Assembly (NCBI RefSeq): GCF_013149295.1
Contig: NZ_JABGCB010000003.1
Location: 1-51,032 of the forward strand
Reading direction: 5' to 3'
Length of the DNA stretch: 51,032 nt
Origin: Novosphingobium sp. SG751A
GTDB taxonomy: Bacteria; Pseudomonadota; Alphaproteobacteria; Sphingomonadales; Sphingomonadaceae
Part shown: positions 1 to 7,218 of the stretch, piece by piece
Position numbering within the stretch: the first letter of the stretch is position 1
Layout of the letters: each line of letters opens with the position of its first letter
Position numbers and translations under genes: made by a program
The notes under the pieces: model-generated
Seen by the model: only the letters and a program-made list of their open reading frames with translations
What the model was told of the DNA's origin: nothing
Database searches by the model: none

Positions 1-92
1 CGGGCAAGGGCGGATGCTGGCCATTCCTGCACCAAAACCCCCAAGTCCTCACCCGCGCCATTCACCTGGGAAGCGTTTTTACACAGCCTCGG
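1..92. mobile_element. Probable end of an unidentified insertion element cutting parB
   Basis: The parB reading frame on the minus strand is typical of its family down to about position 92 and then runs into unrelated residues and a stop at 62. On the minus strand the break begins GAGGCTGTGTAAAAACGC, which resembles the terminal inverted repeat of an insertion sequence. The element would extend left of the window, so neither its transposase nor its other end can be seen. I cannot name its family. Inference from one junction only. Confidence 0.35.
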
Positions 93-463
93 TCGAGAGG
101 GTGCAACGGCGCGCGCTGGACATTCTCGGCGAGCGAGTCCTCCTCGGCGATGCCGCTGTCGCGGACGATGCACGGCACCGGCGCGGTCTTGGCGAGGCGC
201 TTCTGTTTCACGAGTAGCTCCAGCGCCCGGTAGCGCCGGCCACCAGCCGGAATCTCGAACATGCCGGTCTCGACGCCGGCCTGATCGACGACCGCGCGCA
301 CGCTGAGGCCCTGCAACAGGCCGCGGCGGGCGATATCGTCGGCCAGCTCCTCGATCGAGACGCCGGCCTTCACCCGCCGGACGTTCGACTGGGAGAGCAA
401 GAGCTTGTTGAAGGGAATGTCGCGCGAGGGCGAGAGGGTGATCTTCTGAACAGTGGTAGCCAT
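62..463 (-). pseudogene. parB: ParB/Srx N-terminal domain protein, truncated
   Basis: This is the N-terminal part of a ParB-type partition protein. The first ~125 residues carry the ParB nuclease-like fold motifs: a basic SNVRR segment, an EELADDI helix, the PAGGRRYRAL box (the GxRR/GERR-type motif) and the ENVQR box. Plasmid and integrative-element ParB homologues of this kind are usually several hundred residues longer, continuing into a helix-turn-helix. Here the frame ends after 133 residues in a short foreign tail (CVKTLPR), so the DNA-binding and dimerisation parts are missing. I chose the ATG at 463; an in-frame ATG at 511 adds 16 atypical residues. Its neighbour is a DUF932 gene, a common partner in plasmid-like maintenance modules. 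It is probably non-functional as a partition protein. Confidence 0.8.
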
Positions 464-594
464 CGGGATGTACTCCGCGACGAGAGCCGAAAGCCTCTCT
501 CTCGGCATCAACTCGTCACGAAGCGCAGCGCCGCCCTCTCACTCTGGAGGGCAGCGCCGCGGGACCGACGATCAGGAAAGAGGGAACGGCACGG

Positions 595-626
595 AGCCGG
601 AGACTCGTAAAGCCGTGTCTCCGGCT
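595..626. terminator. Inverted repeat between DUF932 and parB
   Basis: Arms AGCCGGAGAC (595-604) and GTCTCCGGCT (617-626) form a perfect 10-bp stem with a 12-base loop, just past the end of the DUF932 gene. A short T-rich stretch follows only on the plus side, so it is not a textbook terminator for the minus-strand genes. It could be an attenuator or a protein site. Confidence 0.35.
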
Positions 627-635
627 TTCTGGGAG

Positions 636-1832
636 TCAGGCCGCCCGATCGAGAAGCTTCTTCGCGCGCGCCTCGAGATCGAGCCGCGCGTCCTGCTGGG
701 TCTTGCCGCGGGCGACCGCAGTGATGCCCTGCACGAAATCGAACACGCTTTCGGGCTTACGGCCTTCTTCGGCCAGCACTGTCTCAATGATCTTTGCCGT
801 CTCGGTCTTCGAGAACCCGCGCTTGCGCAGGAAATCGCTACGATCCTCGTCGCTACGCGCCACGATCTTCTCGCGCGCCGCCTTGATGCCGTTGACGAAG
901 GGCAGCGGCGAGGAATTGGCGAAGCGGGTCAGCGCTGGCGCCGCCTCATGCGCGAAGCGCGAGGCGGCATATTTCGAGTGGCGGATGGTGATCTCCTCGA
1001 AATCCTCGACCCCCCACAAATTCCGGTTCTGGCAAACGGCACGGAGATAGAAGCTCGCCATGCCAAGCGTCTTCGCGCCCACCTCGGAATTCCAGCAGTA
1101 GAAGCCGCGGAAATAGAGGTCTGGCGAGCCATCGGGCAGCCGGCCGGCCTCGATCGGATTCAGATCGTCGACCAGGAAGAGGAAGACATCCCGGTCCGAG
1201 GCATAAAGGGTGGTGGTGTCCTGGGTGATGTCGACGCGCGGATTGTAGACCCCCGTCGACCAATCTAGCACGCCGGGCACCTTCCAGCGGGTGTCGCCCG
1301 TGCCGTTGCCGGCGATGCGCTGCACGGCCGCGACCAGCTCGTGGTCGAAAATGCGGCCATAGTCGGGCCCGGTAACGGCGCGCAGCTCGACGCGGCCATC
1401 TTCGATCTCCAGAGTCTTCACCTGCTCGGCGCGATGGGAGGTCAGCCCGTATTGCAGGTTGATTCCGGCGAGCGGCGCCGGAAGCTGGCGAAGATAGGCC
1501 GCCGGCGCGCCAACCAAACCGGCGAGCTGGCCGAAACTCCAATGGGTGAGCGCGATCGGCGCATCCGACCCGGGCAGCATAAGCGCCAGGCGCTCGGCAT
1601 CGTCGCGGTTGGCGTCTACCCGGATCGCCGCGCTCTCGAGGGTTCTGGTGCGGCTCCGCTCGGTCCGGCCAAGGACGGCGGCATAGAGGTCCGACAGGGA
1701 TAGGTAGCGCTCGTCGGCCGGCCGCGAGAACCATTCCGACGATACGCGGCCGATCCGCTCGCCGCGGTTCACATCCACCTTGTAGCCGCCAGCGCGGTCG
1801 CGAGCGGCGTCCAGAATCTCCACATGCGTCAT
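636..1832 (-). CDS. DUF932 domain-containing protein
   Basis: A 398-residue protein of the DUF932 (phage/plasmid-like, LGT_TIGR03299) family. Recognisable stretches are LTHWSFGQLAGLVGAP near residue 100, the RAVTGPDYGRIFDHELV segment, and the central FYCWNSEVGAKTLG and RNLWGVEDF boxes. The family is common on plasmids, integrative elements and phages next to ParB-like genes; its biochemical role is not established. The ATG at 1832 has GGAGA about 8 bases upstream. It sits on the same strand as the truncated parB with about 170 bases between them, which supports a former plasmid-type maintenance module. The family call is firm; the function is unknown. Confidence 0.85.
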   Translation of the reverse strand: MTHVEILDAARDRAGGYKVDVNRGERIGRVSSEWFSRPADERYLSLSDLYAAVLGRTERSRTRTLESAAIRVDANRDDAERLALMLPGSDAPIALTHWSFGQLAGLVGAPAAYLRQLPAPLAGINLQYGLTSHRAEQVKTLEIEDGRVELRAVTGPDYGRIFDHELVAAVQRIAGNGTGDTRWKVPGVLDWSTGVYNPRVDITQDTTTLYASDRDVFLFLVDDLNPIEAGRLPDGSPDLYFRGFYCWNSEVGAKTLGMASFYLRAVCQNRNLWGVEDFEEITIRHSKYAASRFAHEAAPALTRFANSSPLPFVNGIKAAREKIVARSDEDRSDFLRKRGFSKTETAKIIETVLAEEGRKPESVFDFVQGITAVARGKTQQDARLDLEARAKKLLDRAA

Positions 1833-2041
1833 GGCTAGTCTCCACGACGGGCGCCGGAGGCCTCTCCTCCAACCCTGAACCCGTCACGGAAAACCCGTCC
1901 GCACTCTCACTCTCGGGGCGTTGCGGGGGGTCTCCCCGCAGAAGGGGTCGGTCGAGACGCAAGGCTCGACCGCAGGGGAAGGCCTTCCCCAAAAGCGTGA
2001 AGCCGGAAATCAGGATGTCAGGATCGGCGACGTTCCGGCTT

Positions 2042-2551
2042 TCAGGCCCAATCTTCCGGAGGCTCGTCATGCGGATCGAGTTCAGAAAAGTCGGTCAGCG
2101 TGTCGCATCGGATGCAATGGTACATCTGCGAAGCTTCCTGGAAGTGCATGCCGCACAGGCATCCGCAAAAGGGGCAGCACTCGTCGATTTCCAGATCGGC
2201 CCATTCCCATACGCCGAGATATTCGGGGATGGCGTCGCGGTCATATCCGACGATCTGGAAGGCGTCGGCGTTCTTGGCGACGAACCCGTCACGGCCCGCG
2301 CGCTGGAGAATGGGTAGAATGTCGGCCGGCTCGATGGCGAACCACTCTCCACGTACCCGGGTCGTCCCAAAGCGCTGGTGCAGGTGCTGTTCGAGCTGGA
2401 AAGGGTCGGACGTTTCGATCCACCCGAGCAGCCGCAGCTCCAGAGGATTGCCGGTCTGGAGGTTACGCTTGCGTGCATCAATGTTCTTCGCCACGCCGAT
2501 CTTGATCGGGGAGCATCCGTTTTCATCTTCGCCAATGAAATAGACCGGCAC
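2042..2551 (-). CDS. GIY-YIG-like (T5orf172/MUG113) protein with cysteine-rich tail
   Basis: A 169-residue protein. The first ~75 residues resemble the T5orf172/MUG113 branch of the GIY-YIG nuclease superfamily: VYFIG at the start, KIGVAKNIDARKRNLQTGNP around 17-36, E54 and H56 in the helix, then RVRGEWF. The C-terminal part (about 125-155) has CCPFCGCLCG and a later CIRC pair, a likely zinc-binding knuckle. The start is GTG at 2551, preceded by AAGGAG at good spacing. It is the last gene of a five-gene minus-strand operon, 18 bases behind the Lit-like protease gene. Whether it still cuts DNA is uncertain; it could be a nuclease effector or a DNA-binding sensor. Confidence 0.75.
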   Translation of the reverse strand: MPVYFIGEDENGCSPIKIGVAKNIDARKRNLQTGNPLELRLLGWIETSDPFQLEQHLHQRFGTTRVRGEWFAIEPADILPILQRAGRDGFVAKNADAFQIVGYDRDAIPEYLGVWEWADLEIDECCPFCGCLCGMHFQEASQMYHCIRCDTLTDFSELDPHDEPPEDWA

Positions 2552-2569
2552 GTCGCGCTCCTTGCGGCG

Positions 2570-3493
2570 TTACCGGAGCCGGTCGAGCAGGATCTCGACC
2601 ATCTCCTGGTTTGAGTTCGCGACAATGTCGAGCGGCCGGTTCTCCTGGCGCATCAGTGCGATCAGGAGACAGGCTGTGAACAGCCAGAAGGAAGAGCCGG
2701 CAGGAAGGCTGTAGCCGCTGATCATCGCGGTCAGCCGCTCGGCGATCGGCGGATATTGCCGATTGCCCCAATGGGCGTGGGTCGGCGTCATCGCATGGAT
2801 GATCACGGCCGCGAGCGCTATCCCCATGGCGCGCTTCTGCTGGACTTCGGCGAAGTCATGCCCGTGCTTCTTCGCATAGGCCGCAAGGCCGCTCGTCATG
2901 AAGTCGCGGGCATAGGTGTCACAGGCGATCTCCTCTTCGGGCAGTATCGAGGGGGCACTGTTGTCGGCGCAGTACATGACGTGTCGGAATTCGTGCAGAA
3001 GCGAGAAAGCCAAGGCGAAAGCCACGAGATCGAACGCCGTCATGTGCTGGGCGTCGCCCAGGCTTTCACGATCGGAAGTCGGTTCGGGGATATCCGCCGG
3101 CCAGGAGATGTCGGCGGTCTGCTCGGCCGCAAGGAGGGACTGGGCGCTGGCGATGCGTTGCTTGTAGTCGAGCTCATACTGTCCGCGCTCTTCGTCGAGA
3201 TCGAGCGCCTGGCTGAGCGGCATCCTACTCGAAGTCGCCATAAACAATGCCGGCATGTACACTTCGACGGCGCGCCAGGCGCTGAAGCCGAGCAGCCAGA
3301 AAAAGTCGATCGTCTTGGTATCGAACTGGATGCGCCTGGCATCGGCGTTCATCGTAACACCCTTGGTGCTGGACGCGACTTCAACGGCATGGCCATACTG
3401 GCTCCAGAGGCTGCTGATGTCGTCGGCGCGCTCGGGCACGGCGCCGCGAAGGAGATGGAGAATAATTGTCCGGTCGGACGGCTCGGTCGTCAT
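2570..3493 (-). CDS. Lit-like metalloprotease, peptidase U49 family
   Basis: A 307-residue protein with a clear zinc-peptidase core: LLHEFRH (HExxH, H167, E168, H171) and a downstream EEEIACDTYARDF helix (E187/E188, D192) that could supply the third metal ligand. Length and layout fit peptidase family U49, whose known member is E. coli Lit (about 300 residues), a phage-exclusion protease that cleaves elongation factor EF-Tu during T4 infection. Two hydrophobic stretches follow the catalytic region (about 223-236 and 267-281). The ATG at 3493 has GGAGAAA upstream. It is the fourth gene in its operon, 43 bases behind a PD-(D/E)XK-like gene. An abortive-infection role is inferred from family and context; its target is unknown. 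Confidence 0.72.
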   Translation of the reverse strand: MTTEPSDRTIILHLLRGAVPERADDISSLWSQYGHAVEVASSTKGVTMNADARRIQFDTKTIDFFWLLGFSAWRAVEVYMPALFMATSSRMPLSQALDLDEERGQYELDYKQRIASAQSLLAAEQTADISWPADIPEPTSDRESLGDAQHMTAFDLVAFALAFSLLHEFRHVMYCADNSAPSILPEEEIACDTYARDFMTSGLAAYAKKHGHDFAEVQQKRAMGIALAAVIIHAMTPTHAHWGNRQYPPIAERLTAMISGYSLPAGSSFWLFTACLLIALMRQENRPLDIVANSNQEMVEILLDRLR

Positions 3494-3536
3494 GCCTGTG
3501 GTTTCTCCAAGTGAGGGAATAGGGCGGGCACCCCGA

Positions 3537-4991
3537 TCATGACGGCACGCTTTCGTCAGGCGTGCCGCCCGTCGTCTGGGCTTCGCCGGCCATATGCAGA
3601 CGGGTCACCGAGGAGAGGACCGAGTTCGCCCAGATGGTGCTGCACTCGATGTCGCCATCGCGTTCGAACCAATGGGTCGCGCCTGGAATGAGGTCGAACC
3701 GGATGGGGTGGGTGGCCAGCGGATTGTGGAACACCTCCAACTCCTGGCACCAGGCTTCGCCCCAGGGCCAGAGCGCCTGATATTCGTCGCTGGCGACCGA
3801 CAGCTTGAAGTCGATCGGCTCCAGCGCGCCCGGGGTCCGGTCGAATAGGATGCCGCTCCGGACCATCGTCAGACCGGGAGGGCGCCAGCCGGCAAGGAAG
3901 CCCATCCGGTTGAACTTAGCGAGCGTTGCCGCATTGCTGAAGATGACGGCCGACAGGTGGGCGAAGTCGGGATCGCGGAAGAGCCCCGCCGGGATGCCAT
4001 GCTTGCCCGTCAGGTTGGCGATTGGCGTCCCGACCGCGCGCCGTTCCGCGCCTTCTCCTTCGATATCGGCGCGTAGCCCGTAGAGATAGGTGGGTAGGGC
4101 CTCGCGGCTCCAGACCATCGAACCGGACTCGTGAAAATCCGCCAATGCGAGAGCGAAGGACTGGCCCTTCACGTGGTCCATCTCATGATAGTTGCGCTGG
4201 AGCTTGCCTCGCAGCGTTTTCGCGAAGCGCTCGGCCGGACCTCCCGTCAGGCGTTCGTTGCGATCCTCCGGCGCATGCACCCAGTCGCCGATCCCGCCGG
4301 CGCGTGGGGTCTCGGAGTTCGCCGTCACCGCCTCGACCCAGCAGGTGTCGCCCTCTTTCTCGATGAAGAAGTCGGGCGAGACATGATCTTGCAGGACGCT
4401 CAGGCCCTGTTCGCGAAAGCAGGCGAGAAGGTAGAGTTCGAACAGCCGGGAGGCGAAGTTGCCGGTCTGAAAATCCGGGACGAAGTTCGCGTCAGGACTG
4501 GGAAGCGCGAGATAGCATTCGCCGATCGCCATCAGCGCCGGCAGATGGCTGATGGTGGTCGTCAGCAGATCGAATTCTGGCGATGTCCCGCGCGCTCCGG
4601 GTTTCACCAAAAGCGGGCGGCGTCTGGCCCCCGGCGGCAAGGGCTCCGGCGGATCGCCGGCGCGCATGGCGATGCTGAGGCGGTCGAGCGCGGCCTCCGG
4701 GGTGGAATAGGGGCCGCCTTCATCGACCTCGATCCAGCAGTGATCGACACGCCGGCGCATGGCGAGGCTGGTGAAGGTCCCTTGCTCCGGATCAAGAAGG
4801 ATGCAGCCGCTCGCGCTGCCCCGTCCGGCCTGATAGGCGCTGAAGATATGGGCGGGGTCGAAATTGGGACCGTGTTCGAGCGACAGCGCATAGAGTTCGA
4901 ACTGGCGCTGGCTGATCGGCGTGATCAGCCGCGGTTCATCGGCTGGGGCCATGGCCGGCCTCGTCGTTCCGCAGGCCGCAGCCGCGCACAT
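3537..4991 (-). CDS. PD-(D/E)XK-like protein, larger paralogue (unknown family)
   Basis: A 484-residue protein I do not recognise. Residues 183-225 look like a restriction-endonuclease fold core: E185 in a helix (RLFELYLLACF), then PDFFIE (D207), then WVEAVTAN (E220). The usual lysine of ExK is replaced by valine (E-A-V). The C-terminal half has the segments F-A-H-L-S-A-V-I-F-S (343-352) and HNPLA (422-426). Both regions match the neighbouring 305-residue protein, so the two are paralogues; this one has about 150 extra N-terminal residues. ATG at 4991 is used; ATG at 4952, with GAGG upstream, is an alternative. It is third in the minus-strand operon, 12 bases behind its paralogue. Nuclease fold inferred; activity uncertain. 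Confidence 0.6.
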   Translation of the reverse strand: MCAAAACGTTRPAMAPADEPRLITPISQRQFELYALSLEHGPNFDPAHIFSAYQAGRGSASGCILLDPEQGTFTSLAMRRRVDHCWIEVDEGGPYSTPEAALDRLSIAMRAGDPPEPLPPGARRRPLLVKPGARGTSPEFDLLTTTISHLPALMAIGECYLALPSPDANFVPDFQTGNFASRLFELYLLACFREQGLSVLQDHVSPDFFIEKEGDTCWVEAVTANSETPRAGGIGDWVHAPEDRNERLTGGPAERFAKTLRGKLQRNYHEMDHVKGQSFALALADFHESGSMVWSREALPTYLYGLRADIEGEGAERRAVGTPIANLTGKHGIPAGLFRDPDFAHLSAVIFSNAATLAKFNRMGFLAGWRPPGLTMVRSGILFDRTPGALEPIDFKLSVASDEYQALWPWGEAWCQELEVFHNPLATHPIRFDLIPGATHWFERDGDIECSTIWANSVLSSVTRLHMAGEAQTTGGTPDESVPS

Positions 4992-5003
4992 TAGCCCTCG
5001 TCA

Positions 5004-5921
5004 TCACGACGCCTCTGCCGGGGCGAGGATATCGCTGGCTTCCCATCCCTCGCCCTGCCGGGCCGTCACGAACTCACGATCCCAGACACCCCAGTTCGTG
5101 GGCAATGGAACCTGTGCCAGCGGATTGTGGACATAGGTGATTGGCCGGACCTGGCGCGAGAGGTTGCCGAGGCCGACCCGTGACCAGATCACGCCCGAGA
5201 TGTCGGCGAAGCGCTCGTCGATGAAGGCCGTGCGCGGGATCGGATTGCGCTCGCGGTGGATCAAGGGCGCGGCGTGAAACCCCTCTTCGAGGACATCGCC
5301 GGTGTCACGGTCGATGGTGATGAAGGCGTCGCCGATCGGGAACAAGGTCGTCATGATGAGCGGCAAAGGCTGTTCGGCGACATAGACGCCGAAGCGGCTG
5401 GCGCTGATCGCGATGATACGGGTGTCTTCCGGCGCGATCACGCCCTGCTCGATGTAGCGGCCGATCTTCTGCGCCTTGGTCCAGAACGCGCTGGAGGTCC
5501 GAAGCTGCGCCTGGCGAATAGGCGCGGCGGCAAGGCCACCGCCTTCATTGATGGGCACAGGGCGCACGATCTGGTCAGGACCCGGAGCGCCTTCGTCGGG
5601 GGTGATGGCCTCGACCCAGATGCGGCGACCGCTTTCGAGGACGCACAGGTCCGGCTGGCCACCTTCGCGCTGACGGTCGACGACGGGCAACAACGTCCGC
5701 CCCGCCTCGAGCAACGTGCAGCCCAGATACATTTCCCAGAAGCGTCCATCGACGTCGCGGGCGAAGCCCTGTCGGAAGTCGGGATCGGCATAGGGCTCGT
5801 AGCGCGCCCACATCTCCTGCAGCATGGCTTGAAGCTGCTGCTCGAAGGGAGACTCGGCGGCTTTCAGGTTCTGGAAGCCGAGATCGAGATTGGCGCCGTC
5901 GACGTCGAAAAGGTCGCTCAT
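5004..5921 (-). CDS. PD-(D/E)XK-like protein, smaller paralogue (unknown family)
   Basis: A 305-residue protein of no family I can name. It shares its core with the next gene: E63 in RFWEMYLGC, GQPDLCVLE (D91), and IWVEAIT (E104), again with a hydrophobic residue where ExK nucleases have lysine. Its C-terminal part carries FADISGVIWS (238-247) and VHNPLA (264-269), also shared. The ATG at 5921 has a strong GAGGTGAG ribosome-binding site that overlaps the end of the upstream gene, so the two are translationally close. A pair of divergent paralogues side by side suggests a heteromeric complex. A nuclease-like fold is an inference from motif spacing only. Confidence 0.6.
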   Translation of the reverse strand: MSDLFDVDGANLDLGFQNLKAAESPFEQQLQAMLQEMWARYEPYADPDFRQGFARDVDGRFWEMYLGCTLLEAGRTLLPVVDRQREGGQPDLCVLESGRRIWVEAITPDEGAPGPDQIVRPVPINEGGGLAAAPIRQAQLRTSSAFWTKAQKIGRYIEQGVIAPEDTRIIAISASRFGVYVAEQPLPLIMTTLFPIGDAFITIDRDTGDVLEEGFHAAPLIHRERNPIPRTAFIDERFADISGVIWSRVGLGNLSRQVRPITYVHNPLAQVPLPTNWGVWDREFVTARQGEGWEASDILAPAEAS

Positions 5922-5933
5922 CTTCGGCTCACC

Positions 5934-6488
5934 TCATGCCCGGCGCAGCATCCGCGGGACCTGCACGCGGTGATAGCCGTGGGAGTGGACCTGCTGGCGA
6001 AGCTGCTTGATGTCGTTGACGCCGAAAGCCACGGCGGCCTTCAACGGGCTGGCGAAGGTCGCATAGAAGGTCCAGCGCGAGCCGGCGGGAAGCGTCGGGT
6101 TTTGCCGCCGGTCGGTGATGACAACGTCACGCGGATCGCTGCTGTTGCGGAAGGCATGGAAGGTGAACCAGTCGGGCCGGCGGTAGCGCGCCGCCTTGCT
6201 GAAGGGCACGGACTGGACCTTCACGTCGGTCTGGTCGAGCACCCAATCACGCTGCTCCAGGATCTGCCGCACCATGTGACCGACCATCTGCTTGACGCGA
6301 TCGGCCAGAACCTCCTCGCGGAACTCGGCGAGGAGCTGCTCCTCGATGCCTTCGACGGCGGGCTTGCTCAGTTCCGACGCGGTTTCGAGACGGGCGACGT
6401 TGTCGTCCCGCGTGAGGAAGCTCCAGATGCGCTGGCCCAGCTCGGAGTCATAGAGCGAGGCGAATTTCTCGGGGCGGTAGGTCAACAT
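5934..6488 (-). CDS. Hypothetical protein, first gene of the five-gene operon
   Basis: A 184-residue protein I do not recognise. It starts MLTYRPEKFASLYDSELG; the middle (about 45-85) is a long charged helix region with EEQLLAEFREEVLADRVKQMV, and the C-terminal part is compact and basic (QVHSHGYHRVQVPRMLRRA). There are no signal peptide, membrane segments or catalytic motif. The ATG at 6488 is chosen over an ATG at 6512 because AAGGAGGG lies just upstream of it. It opens the minus-strand operon and faces a plus-strand PD-(D/E)XK gene across a divergent promoter. It could be a regulator, an adaptor or a sensor; nothing in the sequence decides. Confidence 0.65.
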   Translation of the reverse strand: MLTYRPEKFASLYDSELGQRIWSFLTRDDNVARLETASELSKPAVEGIEEQLLAEFREEVLADRVKQMVGHMVRQILEQRDWVLDQTDVKVQSVPFSKAARYRRPDWFTFHAFRNSSDPRDVVITDRRQNPTLPAGSRWTFYATFASPLKAAVAFGVNDIKQLRQQVHSHGYHRVQVPRMLRRA

Positions 6489-6500
6489 GAGCGTCCCTCC

Positions 6501-6539
6501 TTTACCGGGCAAATATGGACGGTTATAAACTCATGTCAA
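6501..6539. promoter_or_regulatory. Overlapping divergent promoters
   Basis: On the minus strand TTGACA (6534-6539) and CATATT (6512-6517) are 16 bases apart and would drive the operon starting at 6488. On the plus strand TTTACC (6501-6506) and TATAAA (6524-6529) are 17 bases apart and would drive the gene at 6583. The two promoters overlap completely, so one bound regulator could control both operons. Confidence 0.55.
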
Positions 6540-6582
6540 TGGCGGGCGACAAGCGCCCGCTGATGCCGCCGGGGAGGCTGGG

Positions 6583-7218
6583 TTGGACTTCGAAGATCTC
6601 GTGACGGCCTTGGCGCCGCCGGCGAACAGGGTCGGAAAATCGGACGGTCCGCACGAACATCATCTCTACGAGGGCGCGGTCATGCTCGCCTTCGCGATGC
6701 ATCTGCTCCGCACGCAAGATGCGCGGGACGTCCGCATCCATCCCGATGGTGAACACGGAAAGCAGCTCGACTTCACAGCCTGGCTCGGTCGGCGTGACTT
6801 CGCGAAGATTTCCAGCATCGGCAGCACGACCTATGGCGGCGCCTATCGAAACCCGGCTGGGCAGACGATCACCGTCCATCCCAAATCGGGGCTCGGCGAT
6901 GTCGTCGCCGAGGTCGGCAACCACGTCATTTTGGCCGAGTGCAAGGGCGGCATCATTAACACGCGACACCCGGGCCAGGTCTCGCGGCTCTACCGCGGCC
7001 TGTGCGAGACGGTCGGGCTGCTGATGGCGACGCCGTCGCAGGGGCGTCAGATCGCCGTGGTCCCGCTGACCGAGGGCACGTTGCGCCTGGCTGAGCGGCT
7101 TGCGCCGCGCTGCGCGTTGGCCGGCATTGAGATCGCCCTTGTCGGCAGCCGTGGCGAGGTCATGAATGTGAAACCGGAAGCAACCGGCGAATTGACGGCG
7201 GAAAGGATCGCCCGATGA
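6583..7218 (+). CDS. PD-(D/E)XK nuclease-like protein
   Basis: A 211-residue protein with a readable restriction-endonuclease-like core: E30 in the first helix, GLGDVVAEVG (D106), then VILAECKGG (E119, K121), followed by a helix with RLYRGLCETVG. The D-x(12)-ExK layout fits an active PD-(D/E)XK nuclease. The start appears to be TTG at 6583, behind GGGGAGG; I see no better in-frame ATG. Its stop overlaps the start of the following HEPN gene (ATGA), so the two are translationally coupled. It is not the same family as the two paralogues on the other strand. Probable role: the nuclease half of a two-gene defence unit. Confidence 0.65.
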   Translation: MDFEDLVTALAPPANRVGKSDGPHEHHLYEGAVMLAFAMHLLRTQDARDVRIHPDGEHGKQLDFTAWLGRRDFAKISSIGSTTYGGAYRNPAGQTITVHPKSGLGDVVAEVGNHVILAECKGGIINTRHPGQVSRLYRGLCETVGLLMATPSQGRQIAVVPLTEGTLRLAERLAPRCALAGIEIALVGSRGEVMNVKPEATGELTAERIAR

